This document shows, piece after piece, positions 1-7,691 of a stretch of DNA of 19,006 nucleotides. Positions within the stretch are counted from its first letter, which is position 1, and each line of letters starts with the position of its first letter. The DNA comes from JAVBOP01 sp031550405. GTDB taxonomy: Bacteria > Bacteroidota > Ignavibacteria > Kapaibacteriales > UBA2268. The stretch lies in assembly GCA_031550405.1 (NCBI GenBank), contig JAVBOP010000003.1, positions 1 to 19,006 of the forward strand, read 5' to 3'. The notes under the pieces were generated by a model that saw only the letters and a list, made by a program, of their open reading frames with translations, searched no databases and had not been told where the DNA came from. A program made the position numbers and the translations under genes.

Positions 1-293
1 AGAAGAGGTAAGTACTTGTGTACTTGTGCAGATGAAATTGGACAAAAGAATAGCGCCCAGCTTGTTTCCAAGCCATCATGCCTGTCTAAAAACAAGCTTT
101 TATGCCGTATATCGGGTGCTATTGTTTTGTATAAGGTAGCCATAAAACTATTTACCTAAACATTCATGTTTCGAACTTACACAATATTTACGACATATCC
201 AAACAAATATTTTTATGGGCTGAAACTTTTTTTTTTGAGGAGGGGAGCGACGGATGTTTATGAAAAAATATTAATTTTTTTGCAAGGTGGCGA
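1..293. other. left edge, no gene supported
   Basis: I see no recognisable gene between the window edge and the end of the wbaP-like gene. A 9-bp inverted repeat, AGCTTGTTT at 59-67 and AAACAAGCT at 90-98, is followed by a short T run and could be a weak plus-strand terminator for something to the left. An 8-base tandem duplication (GTACTTGT) lies at 12-27. Two plus frames are open from the edge to about 146-159, but their translations resemble nothing I know. Confidence 0.35.
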
Positions 294-1763
294 TTAACTG
301 CCAGTTCCTCGCAAAATAGCGATTATTGTTTTGCCAACAAGAACGACGTCGGTGAAAAACGACCAATTGCCAAGATAATACACATCCATTCGCACTCGGT
401 CTTCAAAAGAAGAGCTTCTATCGGTAACCTGCCACAAGCCGCTTATTCCCGGCTTAATCTGCAGAATAAAAGTGTCGCAGCCAATCATATTCGGCTTTTC
501 CCACGCGCAATATGCCCGCGGACCTATCAGGCTCATATCGCCTTTGATTACATTAATGAATTGCGGCAATTCATCAAGGCTAAATTTGCGTATAATTTTT
601 CCAATTCTGGTAACCCTCGGATCGTCGTCAAGTTTATGAAACAGCTGAAATTCTTTTTTCAATTTTGCATTCGCTTTTAAAATTTTCGACAATTTCTCTT
701 CTGCGTCCGAATACATACTGCGGAATTTAATGATATCAAATGAAGAGCCGTGCAATCCCATACGCTTTTGTTTAAAAAATACTTTGCCGGGCGAATCCAG
801 CTTAATTGCCAAAGCTATAAGAAGTTGCAGCGGGGCGGTTATGATCAGCAAGATAGATGCTAAGATAATATCAAAAGCGCGTTTTTGCATTTGTGCTGAT
901 TTGTGCAACAACCTTCTCTGCACATCAAATCCAAGAACGCCGCCAATATCGTTTGTTGTTACCCAAATATTTGCATTTCCAAATACTTCAGGAATAACGG
1001 TGAGATGGCTGAAATATCTGGAATTTTCCTTGATAATATCATTTTGCATTTCCGACGGCGTATTGGGCAATGCAATTATAGCATGGTCTATTGCCAGCTT
1101 GCGAGAAAGTTCGGGAATAATTTGCAGCCCGCCGATAACAGGAACATTTTCTATATACCCCCACTTATCAACATCGTCATCGACCGCTACCACAGGACGA
1201 AGACCTGTATATATTTGATTATGCAGCGTAGATATGACCTTGCATCCCGCATTGCCTGCGCCGATAACAATCACCGGTATGCCCCACCAATCGTATTTTG
1301 AGAGTACTTTACGCAACAGTGAGCGTGAAAGTGGAACTATACATACGGTCAAAAAGCAGGACAAAATAAAGGCAAAGCTTGGATAAACGGACAAGTCATA
1401 CATTACCAGCATGACAAGAGTTACGAATAGATACATTATCGTCGTACCTGCTGTAAGTCTTTTAAATTCATTGACTTGGTTAATGCCATATCCGGGGTAC
1501 AATCCCGCAAATGAATAGCATAACGGAAAAAGCGGCAATAGCAGTATGATGGTAGTTAGCGAAGAAGTGAAATTGGCATTCACATCTGAAATAAAATTCT
1601 GTATTATTATGGCAAAGAAAAAGCACGCAAAAACACTGAACATATCTACCGCTATAAGTGATAAAGTTGTATATAGCTTACTATACGCAAACTTATCAGT
1701 TACATGCACTGCATCAACTGTTGACAGTATTTTGGTCAATTCCTTTAATGAAAAATTATTCAT
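294..1763 (-). CDS. polyprenyl-phosphate hexose-1-phosphate transferase (WbaP/WcaJ-like)
   Basis: 489-residue inner-membrane enzyme expected to start synthesis of an exopolysaccharide, capsule or O-antigen by moving a sugar-1-phosphate from a nucleotide sugar to undecaprenyl phosphate. The N-terminal half has about four hydrophobic helices (roughly residues 32-58, 70-90, 108-123, 128-147). A Rossmann-like CoA-binding-type domain follows, with GAGNAG at 168-173. The C-terminal catalytic bacterial sugar transferase domain begins at KRAFDI (294) after a hydrophobic hairpin to about 320. Its landmarks are KFRSM (346-350), DDPRVTRIGK (380-389), SLDELPQ (395-401), SLIGPRA (411-417) and KPGISGLWQV (437-446). 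The length is normal for the family. The start follows no Shine-Dalgarno sequence. No glycosyltransferase or polymerase genes are visible on this side; the rest of a polysaccharide cluster, if any, lies beyond the left edge. The acceptor sugar (galactose or glucose) cannot be told from sequence. Confidence 0.9.
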   Translation of the reverse strand: MNNFSLKELTKILSTVDAVHVTDKFAYSKLYTTLSLIAVDMFSVFACFFFAIIIQNFISDVNANFTSSLTTIILLLPLFPLCYSFAGLYPGYGINQVNEFKRLTAGTTIMYLFVTLVMLVMYDLSVYPSFAFILSCFLTVCIVPLSRSLLRKVLSKYDWWGIPVIVIGAGNAGCKVISTLHNQIYTGLRPVVAVDDDVDKWGYIENVPVIGGLQIIPELSRKLAIDHAIIALPNTPSEMQNDIIKENSRYFSHLTVIPEVFGNANIWVTTNDIGGVLGFDVQRRLLHKSAQMQKRAFDIILASILLIITAPLQLLIALAIKLDSPGKVFFKQKRMGLHGSSFDIIKFRSMYSDAEEKLSKILKANAKLKKEFQLFHKLDDDPRVTRIGKIIRKFSLDELPQFINVIKGDMSLIGPRAYCAWEKPNMIGCDTFILQIKPGISGLWQVTDRSSSFEDRVRMDVYYLGNWSFFTDVVLVGKTIIAILRGTGS

Positions 1764-1884
1764 TGTTCTGTGTGTATCTTAATAAGTACTATTACGAAGT
1801 TTGAATTTATGGATATTGTAAATGAAATATTGATACTGTCTTGCAGTACTTCGATAACAAAATAACATTTTTTTTGCTATTAAC

Positions 1885-1935
1885 CAAATATATGCTGCCT
1901 CCCAAGCGCTGCACCGAAAAACACCGCTCCAGCAT
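1885..1935 (-). promoter_or_regulatory. -7 element and nested inverted repeat upstream of wbaP-like gene
   Basis: Read on the minus strand, 1892-1885 is TATATTTG, a full match to the Bacteroidota TAnnTTTG box, giving a leader of roughly 115 bases before the start at 1763. I see no good -33 TTTG at the expected distance. Directly upstream in transcription sense is a GC-rich nested inverted repeat: ATGCTG (1892-1897) with CAGCAT (1930-1935), and AGCG (1905-1908) with CGCT (1925-1928). It covers the -33 position and could be an operator. The function is inferred; the repeats and box are seen directly. Confidence 0.35.
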
Positions 1936-2046
1936 TATACAAATTTCTGGAAAAAATGTATCCATATTAAGATAAGATAATTATACTATTTGCTATTATA
2001 AATCTGTAGTGTAATTGCATAAACATATTGAAGCGACTTAAAATAG

Positions 2047-2074
2047 TTGACTTTATTTAAGGAAATGGGATTAT
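2047..2074 (+). promoter_or_regulatory. tentative hutU promoter
   Basis: The 402-base gap between the divergent wbaP-like gene and hutU holds no other gene I can support. The best generic promoter for hutU is TTGACT (2047-2052), 16 bases, GATTAT (2069-2074). A Bacteroidota-type alternative is TAATTTTT at 2078-2085, one mismatch from TAnnTTTG. Neither is decisive. Confidence 0.22.
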
Positions 2075-2156
2075 GGATAATTTTTTAGGTACTGTTCCAT
2101 AAAAACCGTATTTTTGTAGCTACATACACTGATATTACTTTAAAAATATAAGAGAT

Positions 2157-2161
2157 GGAGG
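2157..2161 (+). promoter_or_regulatory. strong Shine-Dalgarno of hutU
   Basis: GGAGG lies four bases before the ATG of hutU. It fixes the start and stands out because most other genes here (fabG, the helicase, ribH, wbaP, rpsD) have no comparable site, as is usual for Bacteroidota. Confidence 0.75.
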
Positions 2162-2165
2162 ATAT

Positions 2166-3815
2166 ATGAGAACAGTTACCGTTCCAAGAGGCACTGAGCT
2201 TACTTGTAAAAATTGGCAAATCGAAGCAGCATACCGCATGATTCATCATAATCTTGACCCGGAAAATGCTGAAAAACCAAGCGAATTAATCGTTTATGGC
2301 GGCTTAGGAAAGGCAGCTCGTAATTGGGAATGTTTTGATGCTATCGTTGATACATTAAAAAATCTTAATGAAGATGAGACAATGCTTGTTCAATCAGGCA
2401 AACCTGTTGGCGTTGTTAAGACATATACAGCGGCTCCACGTGTGATTATTGCTAATTCCAATCTCGTTCCAAATTGGGCAAATTGGGAAGAGTTCCGTCG
2501 TTTAGATGCAATGGGACTTATGATGTATGGACAAATGACCGCTGGCAGCTGGATTTACATTGGTACACAAGGCATTTTGCAGGGAACGTATGAAACATTT
2601 GCAGAATGTGCAAGGCAGCATTTTGGCGGCGATTTGGCAGGTAGATTCGTACTTACCGGCGGTATGGGCGGTATGGGCGGCGCTCAACCTCTTGCTGCTA
2701 CGTTTGCAGGTGCTGTTTCAATTACCGTAGAAATTGATGAATCTCGCATTGACAAACGCATTCATGACGGTTACTGTGATATTAAAGTTGATAATATTGA
2801 TGAAGCTATAAGGCTTGTTGAGCAATATAAAAAAGAAAAGAAAGCTATCTCTATCGGCTTGATTGGCAACTGTGCAGAGGTTTTGCCGGAACTTTTGAAA
2901 CGCAGCATTATTCCTGATGTAGTTACAGACCAGACAGCTGCACATGACCCGCTTAATGGCTATTATCCAGCTGGCTATACAAAAGAACAGGCTGATAAAT
3001 TGCGTATTGAAAATCCAGATAAATATTTACAGGAAACATATAAAGCTATTGGCACACATGTTAAAGCAATGCTCGAATTTAAGAATAAAGGAGCTATAGT
3101 TTTTGATTATGGCAACAATATTCGCGGTGTTGCACGTGATAAGGATAATGTCAGCAATGCTTTTGATTTTCCCGGATTTGTGCCTGCATATATTCGTCCG
3201 TTGTTCTGTGATGGCAAAGGTCCTTTCCGCTGGGTTGCATTATCAGGCAATCCGAAAGATATAGCAAAAACAGATGAAGCCGTTATGGATTTATTTCCTA
3301 ATGACGTAGCTCTTCATCGTTGGATAAAAAATGCTCAAACACGTGTTGGTTATCAGGCATTGCCTGCACGTATTTGCTGGCTTGGTTATGGCGATAGGGC
3401 AAAAGCAGGCTTATTGTTTAATGAATTAGTGAAAAATGGCGATGTTTCTGCTCCGATAGTTATTGGTCGCGATCATTTGGATTGTGGCTCGGTCGCTTCT
3501 CCATATCGCGAAACAGAAAGCATGAAAGATGGTTCTGATGCTATTGCAGATTGGGTATATTTGAATTTTGCATTAAATGCAATTGGTGGTGCATCATGGG
3601 TTTCATTACATCATGGTGGTGGTGTTGGTATGGGACTTTCATTACATGCTGGCATGGTGGTAGTTGCTGATGGCAGTGAAGAAGCTGCTGGTCGGTTAGG
3701 CAGAGTATTGAATTATGATCCTTATATGGGCATAATCAGACATGCTGATGCAGGATATGAAAGAGCTATAGATAATGCTAATAAATTTGGAATAAACGTT
3801 CCAATGATGAAATAA
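2166..3815 (+). CDS. hutU: urocanate hydratase
   Basis: 549-residue cytosolic urocanase, the second step of histidine degradation: it hydrates urocanate to imidazolone propionate with a tightly bound NAD+. Recognised from end to end. YGGLGKAARNW is at 44-54, the glycine-rich GGMGGMGGAQP at 165-175, DQTAAHDPLNGYYP at 255-268, the catalytic-cysteine segment LPARICWLGYGDR at 399-411 (C404), and DHLDCGSVASPYRET at 436-450. The residues before the cysteine read YQAL, where I recall FQGL as usual. Length fits the roughly 550-residue class. It stands alone: no hutH, hutI or glutamate formiminotransferase is in the window. It also has a strong Shine-Dalgarno sequence and its own intrinsic terminator, both unlike its neighbours, which suggests acquisition from a donor that uses them (possibly a Firmicute). 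The function is secure; the origin is inference. Confidence 0.96.
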   Translation: MRTVTVPRGTELTCKNWQIEAAYRMIHHNLDPENAEKPSELIVYGGLGKAARNWECFDAIVDTLKNLNEDETMLVQSGKPVGVVKTYTAAPRVIIANSNLVPNWANWEEFRRLDAMGLMMYGQMTAGSWIYIGTQGILQGTYETFAECARQHFGGDLAGRFVLTGGMGGMGGAQPLAATFAGAVSITVEIDESRIDKRIHDGYCDIKVDNIDEAIRLVEQYKKEKKAISIGLIGNCAEVLPELLKRSIIPDVVTDQTAAHDPLNGYYPAGYTKEQADKLRIENPDKYLQETYKAIGTHVKAMLEFKNKGAIVFDYGNNIRGVARDKDNVSNAFDFPGFVPAYIRPLFCDGKGPFRWVALSGNPKDIAKTDEAVMDLFPNDVALHRWIKNAQTRVGYQALPARICWLGYGDRAKAGLLFNELVKNGDVSAPIVIGRDHLDCGSVASPYRETESMKDGSDAIADWVYLNFALNAIGGASWVSLHHGGGVGMGLSLHAGMVVVADGSEEAAGRLGRVLNYDPYMGIIRHADAGYERAIDNANKFGINVPMMK

Positions 3816-3833
3816 ATGAATAAAAATTCATAA
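3816..3833. repeat. palindrome immediately after hutU stop
   Basis: ATGAAT (3816-3821) and ATTCAT (3826-3831) form a palindrome around AAAA, starting at the base after the TAA stop and continuing into AA. The core TGAAT-AAAA-ATTCA fits the spacing of the E. coli ARG box core (TGAATWWWWATTCA). A closely similar palindrome follows hydE at 17480-17499. Confidence 0.5.
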
Positions 3834-3890
3834 ACATTGTCCGAAAAGATTTCAAAAAATCAAAAATAAAGCATTATCATAACTAAATAG

Positions 3891-3927
3891 GCGATATAGG
3901 GCACAAAACTTTATATCGCTTTTTTTT
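3891..3927 (+). terminator. intrinsic terminator of hutU
   Basis: An 8-bp perfect stem, GCGATATA (3891-3898) with TATATCGC (3912-3919), a 13-base loop and a run of eight T (3920-3927). It lies 75 bases after the hutU stop and is correctly oriented for it. On the minus strand there is no T run after the stem, so it is unlikely to serve smpB, which converges from the other side. Confidence 0.8.
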
Positions 3928-3987
3928 CGCACATTACATTATATATCCATATTATACACTATTAATTATGGGAGCTTTGTGTGTTTT

Positions 3988-4470
3988 TTAGCGGTATTTA
4001 AACTTTCTGTCTATCTCGCGCTTGGTTTCCTGCTCTTTTTTGGCTTCACGCTTGTCGTATTTGCGTTTAGCTCGGCACAAGCCCAACTCTATTTTCACTA
4101 AGTGCCCTGAAAAATAGGCGGATAACGGTATCAGCGCAATACCTTTTTCTACAACAGCAGTCTTCAGCTTGCGCAATTCTCGAAGATTCAATAATAATTT
4201 TCGAGGACGTTTCGGTTCATGATTTTCGCGATTGCCATGTTCGTATGGATTTATATGGAAATGATATATATATAGCTCTAAGCTGTTTTTATCCAAGAAC
4301 TTACAATGAGAATCCTGTAAACTGCACTGACCTGCCCGCAGCGATTTGACCTCTGTGCCGCACAGCATTATACCCGCCTCGTATATGCCGATAACCTCGA
4401 AATCATGTCTTGCACGACGATTCGATGCTATTAGCTTTTGTGCCCTGTTCAATGCCGATTCCGTTTTCAT
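3988..4470 (-). CDS. smpB: SsrA-binding protein SmpB
   Basis: 160-residue RNA-binding partner of tmRNA. It carries alanyl-tmRNA to stalled ribosomes so that the nascent chain receives a degradation tag. Family landmarks are clear: NRRARHDFEV near residue 17, EAGIMLCGTEVKSLR at about 31-45, the HINPYEHGNRENHEPKRPRK segment at about 72-91, and a basic C-terminal tail with KRKYDKREAKK, which inserts into the empty mRNA channel. Length is normal. It starts 5 bp after the clpX stop, so the two are almost certainly co-transcribed. ClpX with ClpP degrades SsrA-tagged proteins, so this pair encodes two steps of one quality-control pathway. tmRNA itself is not seen in the window. Confidence 0.96.
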   Translation of the reverse strand: MKTESALNRAQKLIASNRRARHDFEVIGIYEAGIMLCGTEVKSLRAGQCSLQDSHCKFLDKNSLELYIYHFHINPYEHGNRENHEPKRPRKLLLNLRELRKLKTAVVEKGIALIPLSAYFSGHLVKIELGLCRAKRKYDKREAKKEQETKREIDRKFKYR

Positions 4471-4475
4471 GACAA

Positions 4476-5696
4476 TTAATTATTATAAATATAAACAGGT
4501 TCTGTACGGTTCTCTATAACATCTTTTGTTATAACGCACTTAATCAAATCTGCCTTGTCAGGAATATCATACATTATCGGCAGCATAGCTTCTTCGATAA
4601 TTGCCCGCAAAGCCCTTGCACCAGTTTTCCTTTCCATTGCGCGCCTTACAATTTCCTTAATGGCATCATCTTCAAATATAAGTTCGACGTTTTCCAAGCC
4701 GACAAGATATTGAAATTGCTTGATAATCGCATTTTTGGGCTCGGTCAGTATGGCAATCATGGCTTCTTCAGAAAGCTCTTCAAGCGGTGCAATATTTGGC
4801 AGGCGCCCAGTGATCTCTGGGATAAATCCAAATTTAATTAAATCGTCGGGTTCTACATGCCTGAATAAATTATATGTTTCCTCAATATTTTCACCAATAT
4901 CAGCGGTAAAGCCAATTGCGGAAGTTTTCAGCCGGCGGGCTATTATTTTTTCCAATCCATCGAAAGCACCGCCGCAAATGAAAAGTATATTGCGGGTATT
5001 AATATATATCAGCGATTGTTCAGGGTGCTTGCGACCGCCTTTTGGAGGCACTCCGGCTTTTGTTCCTTCCAAAATTTTCAACAAAGCCTGCTGCACGCCT
5101 TCGCCCGAAACATCGCGCGTGATACTTTGAGATTCGCCTCGCCGGCCTATTTTATCAATTTCGTCGATATAGATTATACCGCGCTCAGCGGCAGCGACAT
5201 TGTAGTCGGCATTTTGCAGCAAGCTAAGCAATACCGTTTCGACGTCATCGCCAACATAGCCTGCCTCGGTAATAGTCGTTGCATCGGCGATGGCAAACGG
5301 CACTTTTAAAACGCGCGCAAGTGTTCGAGCAAGCAATGTCTTGCCAGTGCCTGTTGGACCGAGCAAAAGTACATTGCTTTTTTCCACCTCAATATCGCTA
5401 TCCCCTTGATTAAATATCCTCTTGTAGTGATTATACACTGCCACCGACAAGGTTTTTTTGGCATAATCCTGTCCAATAACATATTCATCCAATGCCTTTT
5501 TCAGCTTGCTTGGCTTGGGCAGTTCGCCATCAAAATCAAAGCCAATATTTTTATTTTTTTGCTCTATTACTATCTCATTGGCACGGCTAATACATGCATC
5601 GCATATAAAGGTACGTTTTTCCAAGCTTTCAAAAAGTATTTGCGTTTCTTTTGTAGTTTTTCCGCAAAAGGCGCATCTATCAATTTCTGATTTCAT
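4476..5696 (-). CDS. clpX: ATP-dependent Clp protease ATP-binding subunit ClpX
   Basis: 406-residue AAA+ unfoldase that feeds substrates, including SsrA-tagged proteins, to ClpP. The N-terminal zinc-binding dimer domain has the four cysteines C8, C11, C32 and C35. Walker A GPTGTGKT is at 113-120, the pore loop GYVG at 146-149, Walker B IIYIDEID at 174-181, the RKH loop at 222-224, and the IGF tripeptide that docks into ClpP at 261-263. The C-terminal small AAA domain is complete (sensor-2 region GARALR near residue 357). All key residues are intact. clpP is not adjacent. smpB follows 5 bp downstream; the response-regulator gene lies 108 bp upstream on the same strand. I see no exact TAnnTTTG box in that 108-bp gap, so clpX may be read through from upstream or use a promoter inside the regulator gene. 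Confidence 0.97.
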   Translation of the reverse strand: MKSEIDRCAFCGKTTKETQILFESLEKRTFICDACISRANEIVIEQKNKNIGFDFDGELPKPSKLKKALDEYVIGQDYAKKTLSVAVYNHYKRIFNQGDSDIEVEKSNVLLLGPTGTGKTLLARTLARVLKVPFAIADATTITEAGYVGDDVETVLLSLLQNADYNVAAAERGIIYIDEIDKIGRRGESQSITRDVSGEGVQQALLKILEGTKAGVPPKGGRKHPEQSLIYINTRNILFICGGAFDGLEKIIARRLKTSAIGFTADIGENIEETYNLFRHVEPDDLIKFGFIPEITGRLPNIAPLEELSEEAMIAILTEPKNAIIKQFQYLVGLENVELIFEDDAIKEIVRRAMERKTGARALRAIIEEAMLPIMYDIPDKADLIKCVITKDVIENRTEPVYIYNN

Positions 5697-5778
5697 CTAT
5701 GTATTTTTAATTTTATATTTAATAATCATCTAAGCAGATAAGATATGACGAATGTATGCACGCTATATTATTGCCAGT

Positions 5779-5799
5779 ATTATGAATATTTTTTAATAA
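5779..5799. repeat. 21-base AT-rich motif, copy 1
   Basis: This stretch, beginning ATTATGAATATTTTTTAATA, is repeated base for base at 9018-9038. Here it lies between the response-regulator stop and clpX. A shorter 15-base match is at 11383-11397 before fabG, and a 12-base match lies near 15705. The role is unknown. Confidence 0.5.
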
Positions 5800-5804
5800 A
5801 CAAT

Positions 5805-7220
5805 TTATGTACGGGATTTGTTTCTAAATTCCTGAGTGTTTATGCTGTATTTTCTGATTTTGTTGTGCAATGTTTCGCGGCTCACACCAAGAGCAGCAGC
5901 TGATTTGCTGACGTTGCCGTGCAATTGCCCTAAAGTCTGCTCTATCTTGATTTTATCAACTTCCGCCAAATCTTCTTTCAAAGTGCGGTTCAGTGAATTG
6001 CCCTGCATGTTTGTGAATTTTTTTTCATTTGTGTTGTTATACATAAACTGTCGATTTGCCATAGCCTTAGTTACATCAGAAAGCTCTATCTGCTCTGTTA
6101 GTGAGGTTTGAAGCATAACTTTTATAACGGAGGAAAGCTGGCGCACATTGCCGGGCCATTTCTGCTCTGCGAGGAACGCAATTGCCGCCGGCGAAAAGAA
6201 TTTTGTCTCATAAAATTCCTTGTTATGCGATGCCAGATAATGGTCGATTATATGCGGAATATCCTCCTTGCGGCTGCTAAGAGGTGGAATAAATATCTCA
6301 CATTCGCGCAGGCGATGGTAGAGCTGCTCTCTGAATCTGCCTTCTTTCATCATGGAAAATAAATCCCTGTCCGTTGCCGAAATAAAGCGGACATCAACAG
6401 CCTCGCTGTGAGTTGCGCCCACGCGCCGTATATAGCGCTCCTCGATTGGCAATAGCAGATTGGATTGCAGGTCAGGCGATAAATCGCCAATTTCATCTAA
6501 AAACAGCGTGCCTTTGTCGGCTTCGTGAAACAAGCCTTTTTTGGTTTCGGTAGCGCCGGAAAATGAGCCCTTGATATGTCCAAACAGCTCACTCTGGAAC
6601 AGCTCTTTAGGTATATTTGGTATATCAACGGTTATAAATTCGCTGCGCATACGGCGGCTGATAGAATGTATTGCCTTTGCAACAAGCTTTTTGCCCGTTC
6701 CCGTTTCGCCGGTGATAAGCACATTCAAATCCGTTCTGCCGTAGCGGATGATATTGTCGCCAACTTCCAGTATCGCTTGGCTGCTGCCGATAATGCCGTT
6801 GTCGGACAGGAATTTTTGTATTTCTTTAACTTCGCCTCTTTTTTCTATATTGCTGAAAGTAGACTCAATCACACCACGTATTTTTTCTTTCGTAATTATG
6901 TTTTTTTCTATGAAGTTAACGGCACCAAGCTTTGTGGCTTTCACAGCAGTTTCGATAGTGCCTTTACCCGAAATCATAACAACAGGCAAATGGATATAAT
7001 TCTTCCTGAATTTATTTAGCAAGTCCAGTCCGTTCAGCTTCGAACCGAAGCCAAATTCGATGTCGAGCAGAACAAGATTAATCTCGCTGTGGTTTTTTTC
7101 CATAAAATCTATTGCCTCAAGCGGAGCATTGATAGCGACACATTCATAGCCAAAGCCTTGAATAATGTCAGTTAGCGTTGAGGAGAAATCAATATTATCG
7201 TCTACGATGAGAATTTTCAT
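5805..7220 (-). CDS. NtrC-type sigma-54-dependent response regulator
   Basis: 471-residue transcriptional activator with three domains. The receiver (about 1-125) has the acidic pair D7/D8, phospho-acceptor D53, S84 and K106, all intact. The AAA+ domain (about 142-370) has Walker A GETGTGKK (171-178), Walker B TLFLDEIGD (238-246) and the arginine-finger region RFREQLYHRL (295-304). A Fis-type helix-turn-helix (about 425-462) ends in GVSRETLHNKIRKY. Two conserved sites deviate: the sigma-54-contact loop GAFTGA reads GSFSGA (218-223), and the sensor-I segment, usually ATNRDL, reads ATDRDL (282-287). It may be a weak or altered activator, or simply a family variant. No histidine kinase is nearby. 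The lipoprotein gene ends 3 bp upstream, so the two should be co-transcribed. Target genes cannot be told from this window. Confidence 0.93.
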   Translation of the reverse strand: MKILIVDDNIDFSSTLTDIIQGFGYECVAINAPLEAIDFMEKNHSEINLVLLDIEFGFGSKLNGLDLLNKFRKNYIHLPVVMISGKGTIETAVKATKLGAVNFIEKNIITKEKIRGVIESTFSNIEKRGEVKEIQKFLSDNGIIGSSQAILEVGDNIIRYGRTDLNVLITGETGTGKKLVAKAIHSISRRMRSEFITVDIPNIPKELFQSELFGHIKGSFSGATETKKGLFHEADKGTLFLDEIGDLSPDLQSNLLLPIEERYIRRVGATHSEAVDVRFISATDRDLFSMMKEGRFREQLYHRLRECEIFIPPLSSRKEDIPHIIDHYLASHNKEFYETKFFSPAAIAFLAEQKWPGNVRQLSSVIKVMLQTSLTEQIELSDVTKAMANRQFMYNNTNEKKFTNMQGNSLNRTLKEDLAEVDKIKIEQTLGQLHGNVSKSAAALGVSRETLHNKIRKYSINTQEFRNKSRT

Positions 7221-7223
7221 TTA

Positions 7224-7691
7224 TTAATTTTTTTTAATAATTTTAGATGAAACTAATGTTGATAAAGTATCAAATAATGCGCGAAAGCCTTGGCTTCCAT
7301 AAGTGTTAAATTCATTCCATTTTGCCCGGGACATGAATTTAACGGCAGGTTTGCTAAGTTCTATAAAACTCAGCCTCTTACCCGGTTCATTCAATGCAGG
7401 TGTTTTAATATATGCAGCATTTGTTTGCTCCAAAATTTTGCATAAATGCTCAGGCTCAATGTTTGCCAAAGTATCAGTGTTCTTTTGTTTTGTTTGTCTA
7501 TCTTGCTGAAAAAACAGGAGCTTGCCGTTGCTGTTTATTTGGTAAGCCATTATTTTGTCATTCTCTTGATAGTCATATCCCCATGTCAGCGTGAAATTTT
7601 CGTAATCGCTGGTGATGCACGGAGCTGAATACTTTGCAGTAGAGCAAGCCGCCAAAAGCAAAAACACAAGGATTAATGAATATTTTTTCAT
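7224..7691 (-). CDS. small lipoprotein of unknown function
   Basis: 155 residues. The N-terminus is a classic lipoprotein signal: MKK, a hydrophobic stretch, then the lipobox LAAC with the lipidated cysteine at residue 16. The rest has no motif I recognise; it contains a short aromatic segment (NFTLTWGYDYQ, about 32-42) and no further membrane helix. Its start overlaps the stop of the upstream hydrolase gene by one base (TAATG), and its stop is 3 bp from the response-regulator start, so the three form an operon. An envelope lipoprotein next to a regulator might take part in sensing, but nothing in the sequence shows this. Confidence 0.8.
   Translation of the reverse strand: MKKYSLILVFLLLAACSTAKYSAPCITSDYENFTLTWGYDYQENDKIMAYQINSNGKLLFFQQDRQTKQKNTDTLANIEPEHLCKILEQTNAAYIKTPALNEPGKRLSFIELSKPAVKFMSRAKWNEFNTYGSQGFRALFDTLSTLVSSKIIKKN

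Noticed and set aside
1..159. Open plus-strand frames from the window edge, possible end of a gene
   Set aside because: Two different frames are open over the same bases, neither gives a recognisable protein, and the stretch is short.
1807..1965. 52-residue minus-strand ORF upstream of the wbaP-like gene
   Set aside because: No start signal or known domain, and the likely wbaP promoter and dyad (1885-1935) lie inside it.
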